Shown: positions 37,851 to 47,705, numbered from the stretch's first letter. The stretch is DNA of 64,000 nt from Xanthobacter flavus (GCF_017875275.1 NZ_JAGGML010000001.1:3121001-3185000); one strand, 5' to 3'. Numbers and translations are program-made. The notes: generated from the letters alone by a model not told the origin.

Positions 37851-38645
37851 TCACGCATGCGGCTCCAGCCGCGCCAGATCGAACGCCGCCACGTCCCTCA
37901 GAAGCTCCACGAAGGCGCGGGAGCCGTATTCGTAGGCGGCCTCGCCCTTGAGGGCCGTGGCGTGGGTGGCGTCGCCCATGGCGCCGTCGGGGCTGAGATC
38001 CTCGGCCAGCCAGCCGAAGCCGACGGGGTGGTTGGCGCGCAGGCGCTGGAACTCGGTTTCCATGGCGATGGAATAGGGCGGGAACGGCCCGGCGTGGCTC
38101 ATGTCCACCAGTTCAGGGCGGAACGCGAGCATCAGCGAGGTCTCGATCTCCCCGCCATGGATGCCGTGCGCCCGCTCGTGATCGGAGAACAGGCCCACCG
38201 GATAGCCGAAGCGGTGCATGGAGCAGGTGACGGCCAGCATCCTGTGGTCCACCCGCAGCGTGCGGGCCACGAGATCGATCACCGGCACGTTGCCGCCATG
38301 GGTGTTCATGAGCACGAGGCGGCGCACCCCGGCGCGGGCGAGGCTGCGGCCCAGCTCCACCCAGGCGGCGATGGCGGTGGTGGGGGAAAGGGTCAGCGTG
38401 CCGGCGAAGGAGATGTGCTCGTCGGACTTGCCCACGGCCTGCACGGGCAGGAACACCGCATCCACCTCGCGCGGCACCATGAAGGCGATGCGCTCCACAT
38501 AGGCCTCGGCGATGAACAGGTCGGTGCCCAGCGGCAGATGCGGGCCGTGCTGCTCCACGGCGGCGACGGGCAGAACGGCGACCATGCGGGATTTGTCCAG
38601 TGCCGCGAGGGCCGGTGAGGAAAGTTCAGCCCATTTCAGAAACAC
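37851..38645 (-). CDS. Creatininase-family amidohydrolase
   Basis: A 264-residue metal-dependent hydrolase with the family motif LPVAAVEQHGPHLPLGTD and NTHGGN later on. Members open lactam-like rings (creatinine, FAPy deamination intermediates, mycofactocin peptides), so the substrate is open. The GTG at 38645 is preferred because GGAGG lies 6 bp upstream; a second GTG at 38684 with its own GGAGG would add 13 residues. It is convergent with the Nudix gene. Confidence 0.88.
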   Translation of the reverse strand: MFLKWAELSSPALAALDKSRMVAVLPVAAVEQHGPHLPLGTDLFIAEAYVERIAFMVPREVDAVFLPVQAVGKSDEHISFAGTLTLSPTTAIAAWVELGRSLARAGVRRLVLMNTHGGNVPVIDLVARTLRVDHRMLAVTCSMHRFGYPVGLFSDHERAHGIHGGEIETSLMLAFRPELVDMSHAGPFPPYSIAMETEFQRLRANHPVGFGWLAEDLSPDGAMGDATHATALKGEAAYEYGSRAFVELLRDVAAFDLARLEPHA

Positions 38646-38759
38646 CGTCCGCCTCCAAGCCCCAAACCGCGCACGCCGCGCCACCCTACCTCCATGGGAA
38701 GGAAAAGCCGCATGATGTCAAGGGTCTGGGCGGCAGCGCGGGCCTCGGCCCAAGGGCTA

Positions 38760-38818
38760 CCCCTCTCCCCTTGCGGGAGAGGGTGGATCGCGGCTCCGCC
38801 GCGAGACGGGAGAGGGGA
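38760..38818. repeat. Palindromic CCCTCTCCC / GGGAGAGGG repeat
   Basis: CCCCTCTCCCC-TTG-CGGGAGAGGG is followed by a CGCGG-CTC-CGCCGCG hairpin and another GGGAGAGGGG. This resembles the short GC-rich palindromes scattered between genes in this group. It fills part of the 298-bp gap between the divergent creatininase and helicase genes. Confidence 0.7.
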
Positions 38819-38943
38819 GGAGCGTCGGGTACGGGCGAGGGGACGACTTCAGCCCGCCCCGCCGGAGAACACCCCGCGAACCCCGCCCGCAAACTGATTC
38901 GCTCCCCTCCCGTTCGCCGAATGTCCGCGCGCCCCCTTTCGCC

Positions 38944-41900
38944 ATGGCCCTCGCGTCCCGATATGATACAGGACACCCCTCCTTTACGTGGATTGCGCCA
39001 GAGCCGATGGACGACGTCACCCGATGGGCCGTGCTGCCGCGCAACCTGAGGGCGCGGGGGGTGAGCGCGGTCCTTGGCCCGACCAACACGGGCAAGACCC
39101 ACCTCGCCATCGAGCGCATGCTCGGCCATGAGAGCGGCATCATCGGCCTGCCGCTGCGCCTGCTCGCGCGCGAGGTGTACCAGCGCATCGTCGATCGGGT
39201 GGGGGCGGACAAGGTCGCGCTCATCACCGGCGAGGAGAAGATCAAGCCCAAGGGCCGCCATGGGGAGAACGCCCGCTACTGGGTCTCCACCGTGGAGGCC
39301 ATGCCGCGCGATCTCGACGTGGCCTTCGTGGCCATCGACGAGATCCAGCTCGCCACGGACCTTGACCGCGGCCACGTCTTCACCGATCGCATCCTGAACC
39401 GGCGCGGCCGGCACGAGACGCTGCTGCTGGGCTCGGCCACGATGCGCCCGCTTGTGGAAAAGCTCATTCCCGGCGTGAACGTGGTGGTGCGCCCGCGCCT
39501 CTCCACCCTCACCTTCGCCGGGGAGCGGAAGATTTCCCGCCTGCCGCGCCGCTCGGCCATCGTCGCCTTCTCGGCGGACGAGGTCTATTCCATCGCCGAG
39601 TTCATCCGCCGCCAGCGCGGCGGGGCGGCGGTGGTGATGGGCGCCCTCTCGCCGCGTACCCGCAATGCGCAGGTGGATCTCTACCAGTCCGGCGATGTGG
39701 ATTATCTCGTCGCCACCGATGCCATCGGCATGGGTCTCAACCTCGACGTGGACCACGTGGCCTTCGCCTCGGACCGCAAGTTCGACGGCTGGCAGTATCG
39801 CAAGCTCAATGCCTCCGAGATGGCGCAGATCGCCGGCCGTGCCGGCCGCGCGACGCGGGACGGCACGTTCGGCACGACGGGGCGTTGTCCACCGTTCGAG
39901 GAGGAACTGGTCTCCCGGCTGGAGGAGCATGTGTTCGACACCGCGAAGGTGTTGCAATGGCGCAACGCCGTCGCCGATTTCCAGTCGCCCGCCGCGCTCC
40001 TCGCTTCCCTTTCGCGCCTGCCGAAGGAGGAGGGGCTGACCCGCGCGCCCACCGCCGATGACGTTGCGGTGCTTGAAATCATGAGCCGGGACATGGAGGT
40101 GACGGGCCGTCTCGACGGCGCCGCCGACGTGGAACGGCTGTGGGATGCCTGCCAGGTGCCGGACTATCGCAAGGTCTCCCCGGGCGCCCATGCGGAGCTG
40201 GTGGGCACCCTTTTCGGGCACATAAAAGGGGGGGGCCGCATCCCCGATGATTGGTTCGCGCGTCAAATCGCCTTGACCGATCGCGCAGAAGGCGACATCG
40301 ACACGTTGTCGAACCGGATTGCGCAGGTGAGGACCCTCACCTTCGTTGCGAACCGGCCCGACTGGCTCAGGGATCCGGAGCACTGGCAAGGCGTCACGAG
40401 AGGGGTCGAGGACAAGCTGTCGGATGCGTTGCACGAAAGGCTGGCTCAGCGTTTCGTGGATCGGCGGACCAGCGTGCTCATGCGGCGCCTGCGAGAGAAC
40501 ACGATGCTCGAAACTGAAATCAGCAAGACCGGTGACGTTACCGTCGAAGGCCACGTCATCGGCCACCTCCACGGCTTCCAGTTCGCCCCCGATCCCGCAG
40601 CCGCGGCCGGTGGCGAGGAGGCCAAGGCATTGCGCGCAGCCGCCCAGCAGGCGCTGGCCGGCGAGATCGAGCAGCGCGCCCAGCGCCTGTCGCAGGCGGT
40701 GGACGAGGCGTTCGTCCTCACCTTCGACGGCACCATCCGCTGGACGGGCGAGGCGGTGGCCAAGCTCATCCCCGGCGACGAGGTGCTGAAGCCGCGCTTC
40801 AAGATCATCGCCGACGAGCATCTCACCGGCCCCGCGCGCGACCAGGTGGAAGCCCGCCTCACGCTGTGGATCGCCGCCCATATCGAGAAGCTGCTCGGCG
40901 CGCTCACCAAGCTCGGCACCGCCGAGGACATCACCGGCATCGCCCGTGGCATCGCCTTCCAGATCGTCGAGAGCCTCGGCGTGCTGGAGCGCGCCCGCGT
41001 CGCCGACGAGGTGAAGGGGCTGGATCAGGCCGCCCGCGCCACCCTGCGCGGCTATGGCGTGCGCTTCGGCGCCCATCACATCTACCTGCCGGCGCTGCTG
41101 AAGCCCGCCCCGCGCGCGCTGGCGGCGGAGCTTTATGCGCTGAAGCACGGCGGCCTCGCCCAGAAGGGCCTCGACGAGCTGCCGCACCTCGCCGCCTCCG
41201 GCCGCACCTCCATCCCCGTGGATCACGAGGTGCAGAAGGGGCTCTACCGCGCCGTCGGCTTCCGCGTGTGCGGCGAGCGTGCGGTGCGCGTGGACATTCT
41301 GGAGCGCCTCGCCGACCTCATCCGCCCCGCGCTGGCGTGGCGGCCCAACTCCCCCGGCCCCAAGCCGGCCGGAGCGGTGGACGGGCGCGGCTTCACCGTC
41401 ACCGTGGGCATGACCTCGCTCGCCGGCTGCTCGGGGGAGGATTTCGCCTCCATCCTGAAGTCGCTCGGCTATCGCATGGAGCGCCGCCCCCCGCCGCCGC
41501 CGGAGGCCGAGGCCCCCGCCGCCGCGCCGGAAGCGGCTCCCGTGGAGCTGGCCCCGCTGCCGGAAGGCGCCATCGAGGCCGACCTGCTGTTCGACGCCCC
41601 GGCGGAAGCGCCGGCCGAGGCCCCTGCGGACGAGCCGGCCGAATCGGTGGACGAGGCGCTTGTCGAGGCGCCTGCCGAGGACGCTCCCGCTGAAGAGACC
41701 CCCGCCGACGTCGTTCTCGCCGATGCGGCCGAGGCCGAGGCTGCCGCCGAGGCGGTCGAGGTGTCCGGCGATCCCACTGCCGCCGAAGTCGCGGCCGAGG
41801 TGGAGGCGCCTGCCGCCCCCGGTGGTCCCGAGGCGGTGGAAGGTGCGGCCGAGATCGTTGCCGAAGGTGCTGCTGCCGAGGCCGCTCCCGCCGAGCCCGA

Positions 41901-42360
41901 GCTGATCGAGGTGTGGCGTCCCGGCCGTCCGCCCGGCGCGCCGCGTCGCGAGCGCCCGGCCGGCGAAGGCCGCCGCTTCGGCGATCGTCCCGGTGGAGAT
42001 CGCGGCGAGCGCGGTGGCGAGAAGGGGGGTGGCCGCGGCGAGCGTCGCGACGGACGCCCGCCCCACCGCCGTCCCGAGCAGGCGCCCGCTGAGGCCGGTG
42101 CCCCCGAGGGCGAGCGCGCCCCGCGTCCGCCGCGCGGCGACCGTCCCTTCCGCGGCCCGCGCGAAGGCGAGGGCAATCGCGAGCACAGGAACGAGGGCCA
42201 TCGTAACGAGGGCCATCGCGGCCCGCGTCCCGAGCAGCGGGCGGACAACCGCCCCGCCCATCAGGAGCGTCGCCGCGAGAAGCCGGCGGACCCGGACAGC
42301 CCCTTCGCCGCCCTCGCCGCCCTCAAGGCGCGGCTGGAGGCGGAGAAGAAGGGCGGTTGA
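38944..42360 (+). CDS. Suv3-like DEAD/DEAH RNA helicase with long acidic and RG-rich tail
   Basis: A 1138-residue helicase of the alphaproteobacterial Suv3-related type. Walker A is GPTNTGKT (45-52), the DExx box is DEIQ near 135, and helicase-C motifs include ATDAIGMGLNLDVDH and QIAGRAGRATRDG. After the helicase body there is an Ala/Glu/Pro-rich acidic segment (about 855-985) and an Arg/Gly-rich tail (about 1000-1110), both typical of disordered RNA-binding extensions. Codon usage changes between about 40213 and 40560 (rare ATA, AGA, TTG and GAA codons) although the frame stays open. A shorter start exists at ATG 39007. It overlaps nothing and is followed 3 bp later by an S4 gene. Confidence 0.93.
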   Translation: MALASRYDTGHPSFTWIAPEPMDDVTRWAVLPRNLRARGVSAVLGPTNTGKTHLAIERMLGHESGIIGLPLRLLAREVYQRIVDRVGADKVALITGEEKIKPKGRHGENARYWVSTVEAMPRDLDVAFVAIDEIQLATDLDRGHVFTDRILNRRGRHETLLLGSATMRPLVEKLIPGVNVVVRPRLSTLTFAGERKISRLPRRSAIVAFSADEVYSIAEFIRRQRGGAAVVMGALSPRTRNAQVDLYQSGDVDYLVATDAIGMGLNLDVDHVAFASDRKFDGWQYRKLNASEMAQIAGRAGRATRDGTFGTTGRCPPFEEELVSRLEEHVFDTAKVLQWRNAVADFQSPAALLASLSRLPKEEGLTRAPTADDVAVLEIMSRDMEVTGRLDGAADVERLWDACQVPDYRKVSPGAHAELVGTLFGHIKGGGRIPDDWFARQIALTDRAEGDIDTLSNRIAQVRTLTFVANRPDWLRDPEHWQGVTRGVEDKLSDALHERLAQRFVDRRTSVLMRRLRENTMLETEISKTGDVTVEGHVIGHLHGFQFAPDPAAAAGGEEAKALRAAAQQALAGEIEQRAQRLSQAVDEAFVLTFDGTIRWTGEAVAKLIPGDEVLKPRFKIIADEHLTGPARDQVEARLTLWIAAHIEKLLGALTKLGTAEDITGIARGIAFQIVESLGVLERARVADEVKGLDQAARATLRGYGVRFGAHHIYLPALLKPAPRALAAELYALKHGGLAQKGLDELPHLAASGRTSIPVDHEVQKGLYRAVGFRVCGERAVRVDILERLADLIRPALAWRPNSPGPKPAGAVDGRGFTVTVGMTSLAGCSGEDFASILKSLGYRMERRPPPPPEAEAPAAAPEAAPVELAPLPEGAIEADLLFDAPAEAPAEAPADEPAESVDEALVEAPAEDAPAEETPADVVLADAAEAEAAAEAVEVSGDPTAAEVAAEVEAPAAPGGPEAVEGAAEIVAEGAAAEAAPAEPELIEVWRPGRPPGAPRRERPAGEGRRFGDRPGGDRGERGGEKGGGRGERRDGRPPHRRPEQAPAEAGAPEGERAPRPPRGDRPFRGPREGEGNREHRNEGHRNEGHRGPRPEQRADNRPAHQERRREKPADPDSPFAALAALKARLEAEKKGG

Positions 42361-42363
42361 GCC

Positions 42364-42639
42364 GTGAGCGATCCGGCGGAGCGGCAGAGGCTCGACCGCT
42401 GGATCTGGCATGCCCGCGTGGTGCGCGCCCGCGAGGATGCCGCCGATCTCGTCCGTTCGGGCCATGTGCGGCTCGACGGCGCACGGGTCACCAGCCCCGG
42501 CCACATGGTGCGGGCGGGGCAGGTGCTCACCATCGCCCTCGACCGGCAGGTGCGGGTGCTGCGGGTGACAGCCTTTGCGGAACGCCGGGGAGATGCTACA
42601 TCCGCTCTCGCGCTTTTCGAGGAAATAACAGAAGCGTGA
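42364..42639 (+). CDS. S4-domain RNA-binding protein (Hsp15-like)
   Basis: A 91-residue protein made up of an S4 domain: RLDRWIWHARVVRAREDAAD and then VRLDGARVTSPGHMVRAGQVL. It resembles Hsp15, which binds stalled 50S subunits. The GTG start at 42364 lies 3 bp after the helicase stop, so the two are probably translated from one mRNA. Confidence 0.92.
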   Translation: MSDPAERQRLDRWIWHARVVRAREDAADLVRSGHVRLDGARVTSPGHMVRAGQVLTIALDRQVRVLRVTAFAERRGDATSALALFEEITEA

Positions 42640-42745
42640 CGGGATTTAGGGACTGCGGCGCGCCCAGTTTTATCGGCCTTTGGCCTGCCGCCGCTTGCGT
42701 GGCGCGTGCGCCTGCGCTACCCGAGCCCCTCGAAAGGGATTGCCC

Positions 42746-43081
42746 ATGACCTACGTCGTCACCGAGAATTGCATCCGCTGCAAATACATGGACTGCGTGT
42801 CCGTATGCCCGGTGGACTGCTTCTACGAGGGCGAGAACATGCTCGTCATCCACCCCGACGAGTGCATCGACTGCGGCGTCTGCGAGCCGGAATGCCCGGC
42901 CGAGGCCATCAAGCCGGATGCCGAGCCGGGGCTGGAGAAGTGGCTCGCGCTCAACGCCGAATACGCCAAGACCTGGCCCAACATCACCCTGAAGCGCGAC
43001 GCCCCCGCCGACGCCAAGGAATGGGACGGCAAGCCCGGCAAGGAAGAGCTGTTCTCCCCGGAGCCTGGTCAGGGCGACTGA
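42746..43081 (+). CDS. fdxA: 7Fe-type ferredoxin FdxA
   Basis: A 111-residue ferredoxin with Cys9, Cys17 and Cys50 expected to hold a [3Fe-4S] centre and Cys21, Cys40, Cys43 and Cys46 a [4Fe-4S] centre; Cys12 and Cys25 are extra. The conserved C-terminal extension ([13 protein letters not shown]) is present. It follows the S4 gene by 106 bp, a conserved arrangement. It could serve as partner for a ferredoxin reductase elsewhere. Confidence 0.96.
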   Translation: MTYVVTENCIRCKYMDCVSVCPVDCFYEGENMLVIHPDECIDCGVCEPECPAEAIKPDAEPGLEKWLALNAEYAKTWPNITLKRDAPADAKEWDGKPGKEELFSPEPGQGD

Positions 43082-43106
43082 GAGGGCGTGCGGCGGAACG
43101 GCCAGA

Positions 43107-43718
43107 GTGCGTCCCGATCCTGTCCGGTCGACAGACAATGCGAGCGATACCCAGACGCGGCCACACCGGTGGGCTCCACGGGTATCGGCCATTGCCGGCG
43201 CGCTGTGCCTTGCAATGGTGCTCGTTGTCTTTTTCGAGCTGAACGCCGCTGCGGTCCTGCTGGCGTTTCCGGTCCTCGGCTTCCTGGCTAGCGCGACGAT
43301 CGCGGTTCCGATCCAGTTGTGGAGACGACGTCCCCGGAGCGCGGTGACATGCGTTCTCGGCGTCTCGGCCGTGCTCGCCACCCTGTTCAGCCTACCCGCC
43401 GTCGGTGCGGCTGCGCAGGCCTTCTGGTTCCGCGTTCATCTTCCCCGCTATGAGCGGATGATTGACGAGGCGCGCGCCCGGAACCCGGCATCGCCCGTCC
43501 GGCTGGTTCTGGAATGGCGCGACCTGTCCCTGTTCGTGACGGCAACGCTCATTGAAGCGGTCGTCTACGACGAGACCGACGCTGTCCGCACGGACCCCTG
43601 CCCGGTGCTCGATCGCGACCATTGCCCTGTCGCGCCGGGCGGTCACGTCAAGGCCGGGAGCATGGACCTGTTCGTCGAGCCCATCGAGGGGCACTTCTAC
43701 AGAGTCACCGAAAGCTGA
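43107..43718 (+). CDS. Hypothetical membrane protein
   Basis: A 203-residue open frame from GTG 43107. Two or three hydrophobic segments occur in the first half (about 27-45, 48-68 and 83-103), followed by a soluble C-terminal part of about 95 residues with two cysteines and no recognised domain. The ribosome site is weak. Codon usage looks less GC3-biased than the neighbours, which suggests later acquisition. I do not recognise the family. Confidence 0.6.
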   Translation: MRPDPVRSTDNASDTQTRPHRWAPRVSAIAGALCLAMVLVVFFELNAAAVLLAFPVLGFLASATIAVPIQLWRRRPRSAVTCVLGVSAVLATLFSLPAVGAAAQAFWFRVHLPRYERMIDEARARNPASPVRLVLEWRDLSLFVTATLIEAVVYDETDAVRTDPCPVLDRDHCPVAPGGHVKAGSMDLFVEPIEGHFYRVTES

Positions 43719-43722
43719 CCCC

Positions 43723-44178
43723 TCAGGGCAGCGCCTCAAGCTGGAAATATTGCGAGAGCACCAGCTTGCCGTCGGCGTCGAGATAGGCGCGGCCGAATTT
43801 GGCGGCCTGCAGCCTGTCGGTCTCCTGATAGATGGTGCCGCCCAGCGGCGGCAGCGCGTTGGGCTTGGCGCAGGGAATGTCGAGCGTCACCTTCTGGCCG
43901 ACCGTGTAGGCCTCGCCGCGCTCCACCACCTTCACCGTTCCCGCCACCGCGCAGGTGCCGAAGGCGCGCGGCGTGAGGGTCACCCCCTCCACCGCCACCA
44001 CGATGACGCTCTTCGCCCCCTCGCGGGCGCTCGCATAGACCTGCGGCGACATCAGCGCCAGCGCGGGCGCGGCGCCGCCGAGGAGCAGCAGGCCGGCGAG
44101 GGCGGTGTTGCGGAGGGTGTGGCGAAGCGCCTGCCGCGCGGCCCCCTCGGGTTGCCTGCGGTCCGACCTGTACACCAT
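43723..44178 (-). CDS. Hypothetical secreted protein
   Basis: A 151-residue protein from ATG 44178, with GGGAGG about 6 bp upstream. An N-terminal hydrophobic stretch (about 25-42, ending ALAL) after a basic leader is a probable signal peptide. The mature part is strand-rich with two cysteines (in FGTCAVAG and DIPCAKP) that may form a disulfide. No known domain is recognised. It is convergent with the hypothetical membrane protein, 4 bp apart. Confidence 0.7.
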   Translation of the reverse strand: MVYRSDRRQPEGAARQALRHTLRNTALAGLLLLGGAAPALALMSPQVYASAREGAKSVIVVAVEGVTLTPRAFGTCAVAGTVKVVERGEAYTVGQKVTLDIPCAKPNALPPLGGTIYQETDRLQAAKFGRAYLDADGKLVLSQYFQLEALP

Positions 44179-44321
44179 GCGCGCCTCCCGCTGCTTATCG
44201 CCCGGTACCGTCATCGCGGGATGCGGCGCCGACGCTCTTGCCGCCAGTTCTGGCGGGAAATGCGGCATTTGCAAAGCCGGGCTTTCGCAGGGGAGGGGAG
44301 CGCCTGTCGCGGGCCCGCTGC

Positions 44322-44981
44322 TCAGCCGGTGGTCGCAGCGGCATCCACCGCCGCCTGATGCTCGGCCGCGAGGCGCGCATCCAGCTCCGTCACCTTCAGC
44401 GCCGAGGGCCGGCCGGTAATGCGCGCGACGTAATCGGCGATCACCGGCGTCTCCGGCACCAGCTTGAACATCACGCCCCAGTTGAAGGCATTGCCCCACA
44501 AAATGTCGGCCGCCGTGCACCGGTCGCCCAGGAGATAGGGCTTCGCCGCCAGTTCGCGCGTCACGGTGTCGAGCATGGTGTCGTAGTCGCCGTAAGGCGA
44601 CATGGCGGGCGCGGCGGGCTCGCGCTTCAGCGCGCGGTCGGTGAGGGCGGGCTCGAAGCAGGCGCCGTAATAGGCAAGCCAGCGCAGATAGGGGCCACGC
44701 CCCGGCGCACCCAGGCCAGGCGCGAGGCCGGCTTCGGGGAAGGCATCGGCGAGATGGATGAAGATCGCCACCTGCTCGGTCACGAGTTCGCCCCGGTGCA
44801 GGATGGCGGGCACCTTCCCCATGGGGTTCACGGCGAGATAGGCCGGCTGGCGCTGCTCGCCCGCCTTCATGTTCAGCACATGGAGGCGATAGGGCGCCCC
44901 CAGCTCCTCGATCAGTGTCAGCGCGCAGGAGGAGCGGGTGTGGGGTGCGTGGAACAGGGTGATGGTGTCGTCGGCGGTCAT
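44322..44981 (-). CDS. Glutathione S-transferase family protein
   Basis: A 219-residue GST. The N-terminal thioredoxin-like domain begins ITLFHAPHTRSSCALTLIEE and has the cis-proline motif MGKVPAIL. The C-terminal helical domain includes LLGDRCTAADILWGNAF. The region after HAPHTRSS holds the catalytic Ser/Cys typical of beta-class enzymes. The start is supported by AGGAGATCTC before ATG 44981. It is divergent from a WYL regulator, which may control it. Confidence 0.92.
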   Translation of the reverse strand: MTADDTITLFHAPHTRSSCALTLIEELGAPYRLHVLNMKAGEQRQPAYLAVNPMGKVPAILHRGELVTEQVAIFIHLADAFPEAGLAPGLGAPGRGPYLRWLAYYGACFEPALTDRALKREPAAPAMSPYGDYDTMLDTVTRELAAKPYLLGDRCTAADILWGNAFNWGVMFKLVPETPVIADYVARITGRPSALKVTELDARLAAEHQAAVDAAATTG

Positions 44982-45068
44982 GAGATCTCCTGTCGTCGGG
45001 AGGGGTGACGCCACACCTCTAGACGGCCAAGGCTGACACCTTCTGTCAGGTTTGCTAGCTCTATCCCC

Positions 45069-46031
45069 ATGCGCGCCAGCCGCCTCCTCTCCATCCTCAT
45101 GGTGCTCCAGGCCCGCGGGGCGGTCACCGCCCAGGCCCTCGCGGAGGAATGCGAGGTCTCGCTGCGCACCATCTATCGCGACATCGATGCCCTGAGCGCG
45201 GCGGGCGTGCCCGTCTATGCCGAGCGCGGGGCCGGCGGCGGCTACCGGCTGCTGGAGGGCTACCGCACGCGGCTGAACGGCCTTTCCGCGCAGGAGGCGC
45301 AGGCGCTGTTCCTCTCGGGTCTCGGCGACGCGGCCGCCGCGCTGGGCCTCGGCGCGGTGCTCGCGGCGGCGCAGACCAAGGTGACGGCCGGCCTGCCCGC
45401 CAACCTGCGCAGCGCCGCCGCCCGGATGCGGGCGCGCTTCCATCTCGATGCGCCGGGCTGGTTCTATGAGGCGGAGGAGCCGCCCTTCCTCCAGTCCGTC
45501 GCGGCGGCGGCGTGGGAGCAGCACCTCATCGAGATCCGCTACCAGTCGTGGCGGGCGGAGAAGCGCCGGCGCGTCGCGCCGCTCGGCCTCGTGCTGAAAA
45601 GCGGCGCCTGGTACCTCGTCGGCGCGGTGGAGGCCAGCGTGCGGACCTACCGCATCAGCCGCATCCGGGAGCTGGAGGCGCTGGCCGAGCGGTTCGAGCC
45701 GCCGCCCGGCTTCGACCTCGCCGCCTTCTGGGGGGCGAGCGCGCGGCGGCTGGAGGCGGAGATGTATCCCAACCGCGCGACGGTGCGCCTCTCGCCCCTC
45801 GGCCAGCAGATGCTGGAGCATGTCACCTCCGCCGTCTCGCGGGCGGGGATGGAGGCGGGCGCGCCGGATGCTGATGGCTACAGGGTCGTCACGCTGCGCG
45901 TGGGCGCGCTCTGGGAGGCGACCAGCGATCTGATGCGCTTCGGCCCCGAGGCGGAGGTGCTGGAGCCGCCGGAGCTGCGGGCGCGGGTGCAGGAGACGCT
46001 GGAGCGCATGGGGCGGCTCTACGCGCCTTGA
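45069..46031 (+). CDS. HTH / WYL-domain transcriptional regulator
   Basis: A 320-residue YafY/PafC-like regulator. The N-terminal winged helix is RLLSILMVLQARGAVTAQAL through VSLRTIYRDIDALSAAG. The WYL domain (about 140-225) shows RRRVAPLGLVLKSGAWYLVG. A C-terminal WCX extension completes it. It lies 87 bp from the divergent GST gene and is probably its regulator. Confidence 0.92.
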   Translation: MRASRLLSILMVLQARGAVTAQALAEECEVSLRTIYRDIDALSAAGVPVYAERGAGGGYRLLEGYRTRLNGLSAQEAQALFLSGLGDAAAALGLGAVLAAAQTKVTAGLPANLRSAAARMRARFHLDAPGWFYEAEEPPFLQSVAAAAWEQHLIEIRYQSWRAEKRRRVAPLGLVLKSGAWYLVGAVEASVRTYRISRIRELEALAERFEPPPGFDLAAFWGASARRLEAEMYPNRATVRLSPLGQQMLEHVTSAVSRAGMEAGAPDADGYRVVTLRVGALWEATSDLMRFGPEAEVLEPPELRARVQETLERMGRLYAP

Positions 46032-46097
46032 AATCCATCGGCTTCGGGGGCCAATCCCGCCATTTCATGGCGCGCGATTTGCCCTTATAAGGCGCCC

Positions 46098-47705
46098 ATG
46101 CTCGACCAGACCCCCAACGCCGCCCTCGCGGACCTGCCCGATTTTGCCCGCCGGCGCACCTTCGCCATCATCTCCCATCCGGACGCCGGCAAGACCACGC
46201 TCACGGAAAAGCTGTTGCTTGCCTCCGGCGCCATCCGCATGGCCGGCCACGTGAAGGCGCGCGGCGAGCGCCGCCGCACCCGCTCGGACTGGATGGAGAT
46301 CGAGCAGCAGCGCGGCATTTCCGTCACCTCCTCGGTGATGACGTTCGAGCGCGACGGCATCGTCTTCAACCTGCTCGACACGCCCGGCCACTCGGACTTC
46401 TCCGAAGACACCTACCGCACCCTCTCGGCGGTGGACGCGGCGGTAATGGTGATCGACGCCGCCAAGGGCATCGAGAGCCAGACCCGCAAATTGTTCGAGG
46501 TCTGCCGCCTGCGCGACATCCCCATCTTCACCTTCGTGAACAAGGTGGACCGGGAAAGCCTCGACCCCATCGCGCTGATGGACGAGGTGTCCTCCACTCT
46601 CGCGCTGGACCTCACCCCGCTCACCTGGCCCATCGGCATGGGCGTGGATTTCCGCGGCCTCATCGACATCGCCAACAAGCGCGCGCTGCTCGCCACCGAG
46701 CGCGGCGGTCCGCTGGTGCGCGAGGTGCCATTTAACGAACCCGAAGACCTCATCGGTCTCGACGGCGTGGAGGAGCGCATCCTCAACGAGGCGGTGGAGA
46801 GCCTGACGCTGGCGCTGGGCGTGCTGCCGCCGTTCGATCTTGCCGCCTTCCGCGAGGGCCATCTCTCGCCGGTCTTCTTCGGCTCGGCGCTGAAGGAGGC
46901 GGGGGTGGCCGAACTGCTGTTCGGCTTGGGCGCGGTCGGCCCGAGCCCGCTGCCACGCACCGCCGCCGGCGACCGCACCGTGGAGCCGGCGGAGGATCTC
47001 GTCTCCGGCTTCGTCTTCAAGGTGCAGGCCAACATGGACCCGAACCACCGGGACCGCGTGGCCTTCGTGCGCCTGTGCTCCGGCCGCTTCAAGCGCGGCA
47101 TGAAGCTGTTCAACCCGCGCGAGAAGCGCAACATGGCCATCGCCAACCCCATCTTCTTCTTCGCCCAGGAGCGCGAGACGGTGGACGAGGCGGTGGCCGG
47201 CGACATCATCGGCATTCCCAACCACGGCATGCTGCGCGTGGGCGACACCCTCTCCGAGGGCGAGAGCATCAAGTTCGAGGGCCTGCCGGACTTCGCCCCG
47301 GAAATCCTGCGCCGCGTGCTGCTCTCCGATCCCATGAAGGCCAAGCAGCTGCAGAAGGCGCTGCAGGACATGGCGGAAGAGGGCGTGGTGCAGGTGCTGC
47401 GGCTGGTCAATGATCCCGCCCCCATCGTCGGCGTGGTCGGCACCCTCCAGCTCGACGTGCTCGCCGCGCGGCTGGAGAAGGAATACGGCGTGCCGATCCG
47501 TTACGAGACCACCTCCTTCGTCACCGCCCGCTGGATCGTCGGCGAGCGGGCCGAGGTGGACCGCTTCCTGGAGACCAACCGCTCTTCCACCGCGCGCGAC
47601 CGCGACGAGGCGCCGGTCTATCTCGCCCGCAGCCAGTGGGTGCTGGACCGCGCCATCGAGGAATGGCCCAAGCTCAAGTTCGTGGCCGTCAAGGAACGCG
47701 GCTGA
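46098..47705 (+). CDS. prfC: Peptide chain release factor 3
   Basis: A 535-residue GTPase that recycles RF1/RF2 from the ribosome. GTP motifs are SHPDAGKTTL, DTPGHSDFSEDTYR and NKVD. The switch region has RGISVTSSVM. Domains II and III follow. Length is normal. The gene stands alone between the WYL regulator and dapD. Confidence 0.96.
   Translation: MLDQTPNAALADLPDFARRRTFAIISHPDAGKTTLTEKLLLASGAIRMAGHVKARGERRRTRSDWMEIEQQRGISVTSSVMTFERDGIVFNLLDTPGHSDFSEDTYRTLSAVDAAVMVIDAAKGIESQTRKLFEVCRLRDIPIFTFVNKVDRESLDPIALMDEVSSTLALDLTPLTWPIGMGVDFRGLIDIANKRALLATERGGPLVREVPFNEPEDLIGLDGVEERILNEAVESLTLALGVLPPFDLAAFREGHLSPVFFGSALKEAGVAELLFGLGAVGPSPLPRTAAGDRTVEPAEDLVSGFVFKVQANMDPNHRDRVAFVRLCSGRFKRGMKLFNPREKRNMAIANPIFFFAQERETVDEAVAGDIIGIPNHGMLRVGDTLSEGESIKFEGLPDFAPEILRRVLLSDPMKAKQLQKALQDMAEEGVVQVLRLVNDPAPIVGVVGTLQLDVLAARLEKEYGVPIRYETTSFVTARWIVGERAEVDRFLETNRSSTARDRDEAPVYLARSQWVLDRAIEEWPKLKFVAVKERG

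Noticed and set aside
40227..40240. G8 run in the helicase gene as a phase-variation switch
   Set aside because: The frame is open through it and no alternative product or strain variation can be seen here; kept only as part of the codon-use observation.
38686..42504. A 1272-codon open frame on the minus strand opposite the helicase gene
   Set aside because: It is the antisense shadow of a GC-rich gene with strong third-position bias; the translation is low complexity and has no domain.
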